Shown: piece by piece, positions 1-6,984 of the stretch
Numbering within the stretch: position 1 is the first letter of the stretch
How the letters are laid out: every line of letters begins with the position of its first letter
Assembly: GCA_964462125.1 (NCBI GenBank)
Contig: CAYWXT010000137.1
Location: 1 to 14,761, forward strand
DNA length: 14,761 bases
From: JAWLFY01 sp964462125
GTDB lineage: Bacteria; Planctomycetota; Planctomycetia; Pirellulales; Pirellulaceae
Direction: 5' to 3'
Notes under the pieces: generated by a model
What the model saw: the letters and a program-made list of their open reading frames with translations, nothing else
What the model was told of the DNA's origin: nothing
Databases searched by the model: none
Program-made: the position numbers and the translations under genes

Positions 1-351
1 GGTGACTGCTTCGATCGTGTCCTGCAGGGTGGGCTCCATCAACTCTTCGACCTCTTCGGCCCCTGGCGGCTCGAAGTCCCGCTCGAAGCCTTCCGGGTTG
101 TCCCCCCGGCCCGCCGGCTGCTCGGGCTGGATCGGGATCGCCCGCGGGGCCGGATCCCCCGACAATAACCAGATGATGAACATCATGACGACGAACGTGC
201 CGATGAACAGCATCAGCGCCATGAAGAAGCTGGTCACCAGATCGAACCGGCTGGGGCGCAGCATCTCCCGCTCGCGCGACCGCTCCTGCCGGCTCGGTTC
301 CCCGGCGGGGGCGGTTTGTTTGGATCGTTCTGGGGTGATGACCGAAGCCAT
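1..351 (-). CDS. Single-pass membrane protein, unknown function (C-terminus beyond window)
   Basis: An open minus-strand frame runs 117 codons from an ATG at 349-351 to the left edge with no stop, so the C-terminus is missing. The protein has a charged N-terminus (residues 1-37), one strong hydrophobic segment (about 38-63, FDLVTSFFMALMLFIG onward), then a Pro/Glu-rich region rich in acidic residues (about 66-117). This implies a cytoplasmic N-terminus, one membrane anchor and an extracytoplasmic tail, a topology shared with ExbD/TolR and TonB-like proteins, but I see no diagnostic ExbD motif. It starts 37 bases after the stop of the cyclase-fold gene, so the two are probably co-transcribed. 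In planctomycetes such pairs often sit near ExbB/ExbD genes; that is recollection of family context, not visible here. The plus-strand frame over the same bases is a shadow. Confidence 0.72.
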   Translation of the reverse strand, partial: MASVITPERSKQTAPAGEPSRQERSREREMLRPSRFDLVTSFFMALMLFIGTFVVMMFIIWLLSGDPAPRAIPIQPEQPAGRGDNPEGFERDFEPPGAEEVEELMEPTLQDTIEAVT

Positions 352-388
352 GTCGGGATGTGTCCGAGGTAGCTGGAAAAGGCGACCG

Positions 389-2062
389 TTACAGGTCGTA
401 GTCGACAAACACGTGGGTGGGGTCAATCGTCCGGTACCACTTCCGCCAAGCGGCCTGGGCCTGACGGACCTCATCCGAATTGGGTTCGTCCGGCATCCCA
501 TACCCATCAAACTTGCGGCTAATGAACCGTAAGCCGTCGCGGGCGTAGCGCCGCACCTGGGTGTCGGGGTCGCTGAGGGCGAAGATCAACGCCGGGGCGA
601 CGCGGACCTCGTCGCTGGACCCGAGCACGCGGGCCGCGACCCGCCGGGCCTGCCACGACTCGCTGCCGCGAACAAGTCTCTCCAACCGGTCGAGTTGGGC
701 GGACCGCGCCTCCGGGGCGGATGCCAGCTGCAGGTCTTCCGGGAGCGACTTGCCATCGAGTTCGTCCGCCCCGTCATCCTCCAAAATATCGAGCAGGTCC
801 GTGACCGCCTCGGCAACCGGCCGGCCCTTGATTTCGGTCCCGTCGACGCGAATGTCGGTTGTGTCCGATGGAAGGTCACGCCCCCCCGCCAATGTTCCTC
901 GACTGATCGTGTCGATCGCCTTCTGGGTGCTGCGAATCAAGAACAGCAGGGAGAAGGCGGTGGAGACCGCCGCATGGGTATGGGAGGCTTTCTGTACACC
1001 CCAGCCGCCGGTTTGGGGATCTTGGTCCGCCCGCAACTCCTCGACCACCCGATTGTACCAAGCGGGACTTTTGTCGGTCTTGCGGTTGGCGATCTCGATG
1101 AAGCTTTCGTATCGCTCCAGCGTATAGAGCTGATAGTAATACCAATCGCGTCCGGCGGAGCGTTTGTAGGGATTCTGCGCCCGGTACTGTTCGCAACGGG
1201 CGATCGCCCTCAGGATCGGCTCCTTGGACATCTGCGGGCGCCTTCGATCGGTTTCTTCTTGATGCAGCGCCAACGCTTTCGGCAGGCCTTCAATCTCGGG
1301 ATCATCCCCCTGTTTGGTGTCACCCCAGGCCCGCAGGGCGTCGCCGGCGATCAGGATGCTGCTGCCGCCGGCCAGCGCCATCGACATCGAGACCTTCTGC
1401 TGCGACCTCAGCGCGGCGCCGGGGCCGGGGTCGACCCCATGATACGGCCATCCACCGTCCGGATCCTGAACGCGGAGCAGCCAATCGGCCGCCCGCTTCA
1501 CCCGTTCGTAGTCCAGCGGGATCCCGACGTGATCGAGCGTCCACAATGCCAGCAGCGCGTACTGCGTTTGCGAGATGTCCCCGTGCTTCTCGCCCTTGTA
1601 CCCCCACCCGCCATGGGAGAATTGCTCCTCGTACAAAAGGTTTTGCGCCTGTTGCAGCTGGGGCTTGTAGGCGATCGGGTCAATGTCCGCCAACAGCAAG
1701 GCAGCCACGGAGACTTCGTAAATGTCTTTGGTTTCCCCCGCCGGGATCGATTCGGTTTCGAGCCGTTTCAGGTACTTCAGGGCGGCATCGATCCCCCGCT
1801 GGACCACGGGGTTGTCGGGGTCGGCCTCCACCTTGTGATGGGCGTAGGCGATCAGCATCGCCGAGCCCGCTTCGCTATAGCTCCCCTGGTTGGCCTCGTC
1901 GGCGGAGAGCGACTCCAGATACTCGATGCCGCGAGCCACCATTTCTTGAACGACCGGATCGGTGGGCGAATACGCGGGCAGGGACGAGGCAGCCAGCGCT
2001 AGCCCCCCGACAACGGCGAACAGGGCCGGCAAACCAAGGCGTGCGGTGGTGGTTCGGTTCAT
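389..2062 (-). CDS. Secreted prenyltransferase/squalene-cyclase-like repeat protein with C-terminal HEAT segment
   Basis: About 557 residues from ATG 2062. An N-terminal signal peptide is visible (MNRTTTARLG, then a hydrophobic run ending near LPAYS). The body carries alpha/alpha-barrel repeats with the typical GGW turns: GGWGY at about 151, GGWPYHG at about 203 and GGWGVQK at about 352, as in the prenyltransferase/squalene oxidase repeat family. The catalytic DxDD of squalene-hopene cyclase is not seen, so cyclase activity is unlikely; a binding or scaffold role outside the cytoplasm is the better inference. Residues about 468-508 form a HEAT-like helical repeat (RRVAARVLGSS...VRRYARDGL). 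The frame stays open upstream to GTG 2194 and ATGs at 2143 and 2080, but the extra residues look like translated leader, and only the 2080 and 2062 starts place the signal peptide at the N-terminus. No start has a clear Shine-Dalgarno. First gene of a minus-strand operon with the membrane protein at 1-351. Confidence 0.85.
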   Translation of the reverse strand: MNRTTTARLGLPALFAVVGGLALAASSLPAYSPTDPVVQEMVARGIEYLESLSADEANQGSYSEAGSAMLIAYAHHKVEADPDNPVVQRGIDAALKYLKRLETESIPAGETKDIYEVSVAALLLADIDPIAYKPQLQQAQNLLYEEQFSHGGWGYKGEKHGDISQTQYALLALWTLDHVGIPLDYERVKRAADWLLRVQDPDGGWPYHGVDPGPGAALRSQQKVSMSMALAGGSSILIAGDALRAWGDTKQGDDPEIEGLPKALALHQEETDRRRPQMSKEPILRAIARCEQYRAQNPYKRSAGRDWYYYQLYTLERYESFIEIANRKTDKSPAWYNRVVEELRADQDPQTGGWGVQKASHTHAAVSTAFSLLFLIRSTQKAIDTISRGTLAGGRDLPSDTTDIRVDGTEIKGRPVAEAVTDLLDILEDDGADELDGKSLPEDLQLASAPEARSAQLDRLERLVRGSESWQARRVAARVLGSSDEVRVAPALIFALSDPDTQVRRYARDGLRFISRKFDGYGMPDEPNSDEVRQAQAAWRKWYRTIDPTHVFVDYDL

Positions 2063-2227
2063 ACGACTCGAAGCAGTCATGGCCGGGAATCGGAAACGAG
2101 TCAGGGTCGAGTCATGGTGGTGACCTGTGGTCAATGTCGACATCAGGATTGCGGGCGACTCGCGACGTCGCCGAGCCGACCCGGGCCCCGCCACAGAGTT
2201 GCCCTGAACCGATTGACGTTACCCCGC

Positions 2228-2256
2228 ATCATAGCCTAGGATCTGTCCCTTCTGAA
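2228..2256 (-). promoter_or_regulatory. Candidate sigma-70-type promoter for the cyclase-fold operon
   Basis: Read on the minus strand, TTCAGA (2256-2251) and TATGAT (2233-2228) are separated by exactly 17 bases. They match the -35 consensus at 4 of 6 positions and the -10 consensus at 5 of 6. Transcription would start near 2221, giving a leader of about 160 bases to ATG 2062, or about 27 bases to the alternative GTG at 2194. The spacing and -10 match are good, but this is consensus matching only, and planctomycete promoters are not well defined. Confidence 0.4.
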
Positions 2257-2357
2257 TTGCCAACCGGGATCGGTTTCCATCATTTCCGGCGGTTCAATTT
2301 TTCAGTTTACTAGGTCCATGCTGTCTTGGGGCGGTACGACAGCAGCTTCCGAGAACG

Positions 2358-2430
2358 GGTCAGGTAGCTCAGTTGGTAGAGCACGGCACTGAAAATGCCG
2401 GTGTCGGCGGTTCGATCCCGCCCCTGACCA
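2358..2430 (+). tRNA. tRNA-Phe (GAA)
   Basis: A complete 73-nt cloverleaf can be drawn. The acceptor stem is GGTCAGG (2358-2364) with CCTGACC (2423-2429) and discriminator A2430. The D-arm is GCTC/GAGC around AGTTGGTA. The anticodon stem is CGGCA/TGCCG with loop CTGAAAA, giving anticodon GAA at 2391-2393. The variable loop is GTGTC, and the T-arm is GGCGG/CCGCC with TTCGATC. All stems are fully paired. The 3' CCA is not encoded (the next bases are CTC), so it must be added after transcription. The gene stands alone between the divergent cyclase-fold gene and the symporter operon. Confidence 0.96.
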
Positions 2431-2473
2431 CTCATTCGGGGCCTGGCACCTCGCTGAGGCTGACTCCGATCCA

Positions 2474-2509
2474 CCCGTCTCTCCCCACGCGGGGGTGCCG
2501 GGTTTTTTT
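2474..2509 (+). terminator. Probable rho-independent terminator of tRNA-Phe
   Basis: Seven consecutive T residues (2503-2509) follow a GC-rich inverted repeat: inner stem CCCC 2483-2486 with GGGG 2491-2494, outer stem CCCG 2474-2477 with CGGG 2499-2502, joined by an internal loop. CACCC 2472-2476 with GGGTG 2493-2497 is an alternative pairing. It lies 44 bases after the tRNA and about 55 bases before the symporter ATG, which fits tRNA termination. The stem is imperfect, so confidence is moderate. Confidence 0.5.
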
Positions 2510-2563
2510 GTGCGCTATCAGCATGGTGCGACGCAGAGCCTCGAACCTAGCGGGAGCCCGACG

Positions 2564-4258
2564 ATGCCTTCGGTAACACAACGCCTTGTTCAACGGCGAC
2601 TGAGATCACGCCCGCTGCTGAGATCACTGGCCCTGACCCTCGCCGCCCTAACCCTGGGGGTCCTGGCCCTGGGGTCCATCCCCGCCGCCGCCGCACCGCA
2701 GCGTGGTGCGACAGCGGAGGAGAACGGGGCGGCTGCCCTGCAGGAGACGGCGCCGGAGTCCGATGAGGCGCCGGAGTCCGATGAATCGGCCGAGGGGGGC
2801 TGGATGCAGCAGGCCGACGAGCGCTTCGGGCAGTACATCCTGGACCCGATCGCCACTCTGCTGTTTTTCGATTTCGGCACCGAACACTGGCTCGGCACGT
2901 CGATTCCGTTCGTCGTCGTCTGGCTGTTGGCCGGCGGCATTTTCCTCACCCTGCGGATGGGTTTCATCAATGTGCGTGCCTTTGGCCACGCGGTCAAGCT
3001 GATCCGGGGCGACTACGACAACCCGCAGGAAACGGGAGAGGTCTCGCACTTTCAAGCCCTCTCAGCGGCGCTTTCGGCGACCGTCGGACTGGGCAATATC
3101 GCGGGGGTGGCGATCGCGATCGGAACGGGTGGGCCAGGGGCCTGCTTTTGGATCATCGTTGTCGGGTTGCTGGGCATGACGTCCAAGTTCAGCGAATGCA
3201 CGCTCGGGCAACTGTATCGGGTCCAGGACGAGGATGGCCATGTACTGGGAGGGCCAATGCGGTACCTGAAGACCGGGCTGCGCGACCTCGGGTTGGCCCC
3301 GCTAGGGACCGTCCTGGCCACCGCCTTCATGCTGCTGTGCATCGGTGCCAGCTTCGGCGGGGGCAACGCGTTCCAGGTCGGCCAGTCGCTCGAAGCGATC
3401 CGCGGCGGCGACCTGCCGCTGCTGGTCGACTACCCTTGGGTGTACGGCATCGTGATGGCGATCGCGGTCGGGCTGGTGATCATCGGCGGGATTCGTTCCA
3501 TCGGGGCGGTCGCCAGCCGGATCGTCCCCTCGATGTGCGTCCTGTATGTCCTCGCGGCGCTCTACATTCTGGCCCTTCACATCACTGAAATCCCGGCGGC
3601 GGCGGCGACGATCGTTCGCGAGGCGTTCACGCCCCAAGCGGCCTATGGAAGCTTTCTCGGCGTGCTTGTGATCGGGATCAAACGGGGCGTTTTCAGCAAC
3701 GAAGCGGGGGTCGGTTCGGCCGCCATCGCCCACTCGGCGGCCAAGACAAACGAACCGGTCAGCGAGGGGATCGTGGCGCTGCTCGAACCGTTCATCGACA
3801 CGATCGTCGTCTGTACGTTCACGGCACTGGTGGTGATCGTCACCGGCGCCTACCAGGCTCCTGAGATGCAGGAGGCGATCGGCGCCAACGAAGGAGCCCG
3901 GTTGACCCTGCACGCCTTTGTCACCGGCGGACACGACTGGTTCCGCTACCTGCTGTACTTCGCCGTCGTGCTGTTCGCCTACTCGACCTGCATCAGTTGG
4001 TCCTATTACGGCGAACGATGTTGGGTGGAGCTGTTCGGCGCCCGCACGTCGATCGTCTACAAAGTTCTCTTCTTGGTCTTTACGTTTCTCGGCTCGGTGG
4101 TCACTCGTGGAAAGATCCTCGACTTCAGCGACCTGATGATCCTGGGCATGAGTTTCCCGAATCTGCTCGGCGTGTTCCTGCTCAGTGGCATCGTGCGGAG
4201 ACAGCTCGACCAGTATTGGGGCAAGGTCAGGCGCGGGGAATTAAAACGGACACCGTAA
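2564..4258 (+). CDS. AGCS-family sodium:alanine/glycine symporter
   Basis: A 564-residue inner-membrane permease that would import alanine, glycine or a related amino acid with Na+. The hallmark AGCS region is clear: GEVSHFQALSAALSATVGLG from about residue 158, continuing into NIAGVAIA..GGPGA.FW and GM..KFSE, followed by many hydrophobic segments to the C-terminus. The family is commonly about 450-500 residues; the excess is N-terminal: a basic stretch and hydrophobic segment resembling a signal peptide (about 1-44, ending PAAAAP) and an acidic Pro/Glu/Ser/Asp linker (about 45-80) with a duplicated hexapeptide. ATG 2564 was chosen over the in-frame GTG 2495 because that GTG lies inside the tRNA terminator and because GGGAG (2552-2556) sits 7 bases upstream of the ATG. 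The next gene starts one base after its stop, so they form an operon. Substrate cannot be read from the sequence. Confidence 0.93.
   Translation: MPSVTQRLVQRRLRSRPLLRSLALTLAALTLGVLALGSIPAAAAPQRGATAEENGAAALQETAPESDEAPESDESAEGGWMQQADERFGQYILDPIATLLFFDFGTEHWLGTSIPFVVVWLLAGGIFLTLRMGFINVRAFGHAVKLIRGDYDNPQETGEVSHFQALSAALSATVGLGNIAGVAIAIGTGGPGACFWIIVVGLLGMTSKFSECTLGQLYRVQDEDGHVLGGPMRYLKTGLRDLGLAPLGTVLATAFMLLCIGASFGGGNAFQVGQSLEAIRGGDLPLLVDYPWVYGIVMAIAVGLVIIGGIRSIGAVASRIVPSMCVLYVLAALYILALHITEIPAAAATIVREAFTPQAAYGSFLGVLVIGIKRGVFSNEAGVGSAAIAHSAAKTNEPVSEGIVALLEPFIDTIVVCTFTALVVIVTGAYQAPEMQEAIGANEGARLTLHAFVTGGHDWFRYLLYFAVVLFAYSTCISWSYYGERCWVELFGARTSIVYKVLFLVFTFLGSVVTRGKILDFSDLMILGMSFPNLLGVFLLSGIVRRQLDQYWGKVRRGELKRTP
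2749..2784 (+). repeat. 18-bp perfect tandem duplication inside the symporter gene
   Basis: The unit GGCGCCGGAGTCCGATGA occurs twice in direct succession (2749-2766 and 2767-2784) without mismatch. Being a multiple of three, it keeps the frame and duplicates an Ala-Pro-Glu-Ser-Asp-Glu hexapeptide in the acidic linker between the signal-like segment and the transporter core. Confidence 0.95.
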
Positions 4259-4259
4259 G

Positions 4260-5564
4260 ATGAATCGAGTTTGCGTCATCAATGTCGTCGGACTGACCCC
4301 GCGGCTCCTGGCCCACGCGCCGCGGATCGCTGCCGCGGGGGAGCCGCGCCGTTGGACCAGCCCTGTCCCCGCCGTCACTTCCACCGCCCAGGCGACGATG
4401 CTGACGGGATTGCCACCCCGCGAGCACGGCATCGTCGCCAACGGATGGTTCTACCGGGACACCCAGGAGATCCGCTTCTGGCAACAGGCCAACTCGCTGG
4501 TGCAGGGAGAAAAGCTGTACGAAGGGCTCGAAACCGCCAAGATGTTCTGGTGGTTCAACCAGTCATCCGGGGTCCGCTACAGCTGCACCCCCAAACCCCA
4601 TTACGGCTGCGACGGCTCGAAAGTCTTCGACATCATCGATCACACCGGGTGTAACCTGGCGGCGCGGCTCGGTCCGTTTCCCTTCTTCACCTTCTGGGGG
4701 CCGACCGCGGGGTTGCCCAGCAGCGATTGGATTGCCGACGCGACCGCGATGGTGCTGAAAGAACAGCGCCCGCAGCTGACCTTGGCCTACCTGCCGCACC
4801 TGGACTACGACTTCCAGCGACTGCCGGTCCAGGACCCAGCTCGAGTGGCCGAGGTGGATGCTGCCGCCGGTCGGGTGATCGACGCGGCGGAATCGATCGG
4901 TGCCCAGGTCGTCGTGGTGTCGGAATACGGGTTGGTGCCGGTCAGCCGCCCGGTGCACATCAACCGCCGGCTGCGGGAGGCGGGGTGGCTGACGGTCCGG
5001 GAGGGGCCGTTCGGTGAGATGCTGATGCCGGGGGAGTCGGATGCCTTCGCGGTGGCCGATCATCAAGTCGCCCATGTCTACGTCCGCCGTCCCGACCGGA
5101 TCGCCGAGGTGCGAAGTCTGTTGGAATCAACCCCCGGCATCGATGCGGTGGTCGACCCCGGCGAGCTGCAGCTCGACCATCCCCGCAGCGGCGAACTGAT
5201 TGCCTTGGCCCAGCGCGATGCCTGGTTCAGCTACTACTACTGGCTCGACGACGATCGGGCCCCCGACTTTGCCCGCACGGTCGATATCCACCGCAAGCCG
5301 GGCTACGACCCCTGTGAGCTGTTCATGACGAGCAAGCTCCGCGCGACCGCGCGCTTGGCGCAGAAGAAACTCGGCTTTCGCTACAAGATGGACGTGATCC
5401 CCCTTGAACCAACCCTCGTCCACGGCAGCCACGGTCTGGCGGCAACCGATCCCGACGAAGGACCGTTGATCATTGGCCCCAGCGACTCGGCGGCAGGCCC
5501 CATCCCGGACGACATGCGCGGCTTGAAAGCCTACGTTCGCGGACTTTGCTCGCGCACGATTTGA
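4260..5564 (+). CDS. Alkaline-phosphatase-superfamily (nucleotide pyrophosphatase/phosphodiesterase-like) protein
   Basis: 434 residues, no signal peptide or membrane segment, so probably cytoplasmic. The fold is recognised from PAVTSTAQATMLTGLPP followed by REHGIVANGWFYRD, which aligns with the nucleophile region of type I phosphodiesterases (nucleophile T40), and from a C-terminal HGSHG (388-392). Canonical metal ligands are altered: the N-terminal strand reads INVVGLT with no Asp; D182 in PHLDYDFQR is kept but the His four residues later is Gln186; the usual SDHG is SEYG (E222, Y223). Activity may therefore be changed or lost, or metals bound differently. It resembles the phosphatase-like member (EboF) of the Ebo operon as I recall that family, but no other ebo gene is present here. 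ATG 4260 follows the symporter stop by one base, so translation is probably coupled. It converges on the dus gene with a 21-base gap. Confidence 0.8.
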   Translation: MNRVCVINVVGLTPRLLAHAPRIAAAGEPRRWTSPVPAVTSTAQATMLTGLPPREHGIVANGWFYRDTQEIRFWQQANSLVQGEKLYEGLETAKMFWWFNQSSGVRYSCTPKPHYGCDGSKVFDIIDHTGCNLAARLGPFPFFTFWGPTAGLPSSDWIADATAMVLKEQRPQLTLAYLPHLDYDFQRLPVQDPARVAEVDAAAGRVIDAAESIGAQVVVVSEYGLVPVSRPVHINRRLREAGWLTVREGPFGEMLMPGESDAFAVADHQVAHVYVRRPDRIAEVRSLLESTPGIDAVVDPGELQLDHPRSGELIALAQRDAWFSYYYWLDDDRAPDFARTVDIHRKPGYDPCELFMTSKLRATARLAQKKLGFRYKMDVIPLEPTLVHGSHGLAATDPDEGPLIIGPSDSAAGPIPDDMRGLKAYVRGLCSRTI

Positions 5565-5585
5565 TTTCATGCCTGCCCGACGGCG

Positions 5586-6704
5586 TTAACCCAAGGCCGT
5601 CCCCTTTGTAACGGCACGGCGCAAGCCGTCCGGCCTCGAACGAGCTTTCCCTGGCGTTGCGGGCGTCGATCGCGACACATCCGCCGGTCGCTCGGTGGGG
5701 AAATGTTCGTCGACGACGCGGAAAAATTCCTCCGCGGTCGAAACCTTCGCGACATGGGTGCGGAAGTAGCGGGCACCATGCTTGCCTTGGGCGTAACAGC
5801 AGGCGTACTTGCGCATCAACACCGTTCCCTTCGCTTCGCCAAACCGGTCGACAACGAGACGGTAGTGCTGAAGCATCACCTCGCGTTGTTGCTTCAGCGA
5901 CGGTTCCGGCGGGATCGGCTCACCCCGCAAGGCGGCGGCGGCTTGGGCGAACAACCAGGGGCGTCCCAACGACGCCCGGGCGATCATGATCCCGTCAACG
6001 TCATAGCGACGAAACGCGTCGACGACCTTTTCGGCGGAATCGAGGTCGCCGTTGCCGATTAGCGGGATCCGCTGCAACTGCCCTTTGATTTGGCTGATCC
6101 GGTCCCAGTCAGCCTGGCCACGGAACATGTCCTGGGCCGTGCGGCCGTGAACGGTCAGCGCCGCTGCCCCCGCCTCTTCGACCACGCGGGCAACGTCGTT
6201 GCAGTTGACCGAATCGCGGCTGCAGCCGAGCCGGATCTTGGCCGTCACCGGTGTCGGCGCGCAGGCTTCGACCAGCCGGCGGATGATGTGAAACATCCGC
6301 ACCGGCTCGCGAAGGAGGTAACTTCCGCTGTGAGCTTTCTCGGTGACCTGCTTGACCGGGCAGCCGAAGTTGATGTCCACGACGCTGACGTCATATTCTT
6401 CCACCAGCCGCCGTCCGACCTTGGCCATCGTCCCCGGATCGTTGTCCCAGATTTGCACCGCCAGCGGCCGTGGTTCGTCCGCGACGCCCCACAGCCGATC
6501 GGGGTGCTCCGCCTCATGCTCATCCATCCAGACGAAGCCGCGAGCATTGACCATCTCAGTGGCAAGCAACCCCGCCCCGCCGAATTGACGAACGATCTGG
6601 CGAAACGCGGCGTTGGTGAACCCCGCCATCGGCGCCTGCAGGATCGGAGGGTCGACCACCAGGTCAGCGATGCGCAGCGGAGCTGGCGGAATGGGTCGGA
6701 TCAC
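5586..6704 (-). CDS. dusB: tRNA-dihydrouridine synthase (DusB/NifR3 type)
   Basis: 372 residues. Dus enzymes are FMN- and NADPH-dependent and reduce specific uridines of tRNA to dihydrouridine. The TIM-barrel start is clear (ILQAPMAGFTNAAFR). The catalytic cysteine is C115 in DINFGCPVKQVTEK, H186 lies in LTVHGRTAQDMFRG, and the phosphate-binding GNGD is at 217-220. A helical tRNA-recognition domain follows (about 280-345). About 25 C-terminal residues are basic and low in complexity (PGKARSRPDGLRR), beyond the usual 320-350 residue length. The start is GTG at 6704; no in-frame ATG occurs before the conserved barrel motif and no Shine-Dalgarno is seen. It is single, not beside fis as in enterobacteria. 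The DusB subtype, rather than DusA or DusC, is from overall resemblance. Confidence 0.92.
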   Translation of the reverse strand: MIRPIPPAPLRIADLVVDPPILQAPMAGFTNAAFRQIVRQFGGAGLLATEMVNARGFVWMDEHEAEHPDRLWGVADEPRPLAVQIWDNDPGTMAKVGRRLVEEYDVSVVDINFGCPVKQVTEKAHSGSYLLREPVRMFHIIRRLVEACAPTPVTAKIRLGCSRDSVNCNDVARVVEEAGAAALTVHGRTAQDMFRGQADWDRISQIKGQLQRIPLIGNGDLDSAEKVVDAFRRYDVDGIMIARASLGRPWLFAQAAAALRGEPIPPEPSLKQQREVMLQHYRLVVDRFGEAKGTVLMRKYACCYAQGKHGARYFRTHVAKVSTAEEFFRVVDEHFPTERPADVSRSTPATPGKARSRPDGLRRAVTKGTALG

Positions 6705-6755
6705 GGGGAAACGGTTCTCGTCAACGGGAACAGGGAAACTCGATGAACGCCTTCT

Positions 6756-6800
6756 GCTCCCTCCTTCCCCGGTTTTGTGGGGGTGAGGGTTCGGGGGAGC
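6756..6800. repeat. Palindromic element in the dus/6985 divergent gap
   Basis: GCTCCC (6756-6761) and GGGAGC (6795-6800) are perfect inverted repeats, enclosing an inner hairpin CCCC (6767-6770) / GGGG (6779-6782) with loop GGTTTTGT. The surrounding sequence is strongly strand-biased (C-rich then G-rich). It lies upstream of both flanking genes, so it is not positioned as a terminator. It has the look of a short dispersed palindromic (REP-like) element, but the window contains only one copy. Confidence 0.5.
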
Positions 6801-6972
6801 GGGTTCCGGCGAGGCTCTGAGACCGGATTGTCACCAGCGGCCCGAAATCGTGCAAACCCGCTTGTTCGAGAAAGCCTGCGGGGAAGGCAAAGTTTGCTGG
6901 TTGGGGTGAATTTTTGGAATGCTCCGTCCGATGAAAGTCAGTGAGGCGGGGGCGTTTCTCACGCAAACAGAT

Positions 6973-6978
6973 GAAGGG
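6973..6978 (+). promoter_or_regulatory. Ribosome binding site fixing the start at 6985
   Basis: GAAGGG lies 6 bases before ATG 6985. The upstream in-frame ATGs at 6919 and 6934 have no comparable site, so this decides the start of the unknown gene. Confidence 0.55.
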
Positions 6979-6984
6979 CGAACG

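Noticed and set aside
2..532. 176-codon plus-strand frame at the left edge
   Set aside because: The opposite strand carries a protein with a clear membrane segment and operon spacing; the plus-strand translation is low complexity and runs into the antisense of the cyclase-fold gene.
695..2002. 435-codon plus-strand frame over the cyclase-fold gene
   Set aside because: It mirrors codon third-position bias of the minus-strand gene, which has a signal peptide, GGW repeats and a HEAT segment. The plus-strand translation shows no domain.
2293..2322. Promoter for tRNA-Phe (TTCAAT ... CATGCT)
   Set aside because: The -10 matches consensus at only 3 of 6 positions, too weak to call although a promoter must exist nearby.
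2495..2563. GTG 2495 as the symporter start
   Set aside because: It sits inside the terminator stem and lacks a ribosome binding site, whereas ATG 2564 has GGGAG at 7 bases and begins a signal-like segment.
2373..2576. 67-codon plus-strand frame through the tRNA
   Set aside because: It overlaps the tRNA-Phe cloverleaf and its terminator, so it is chance.
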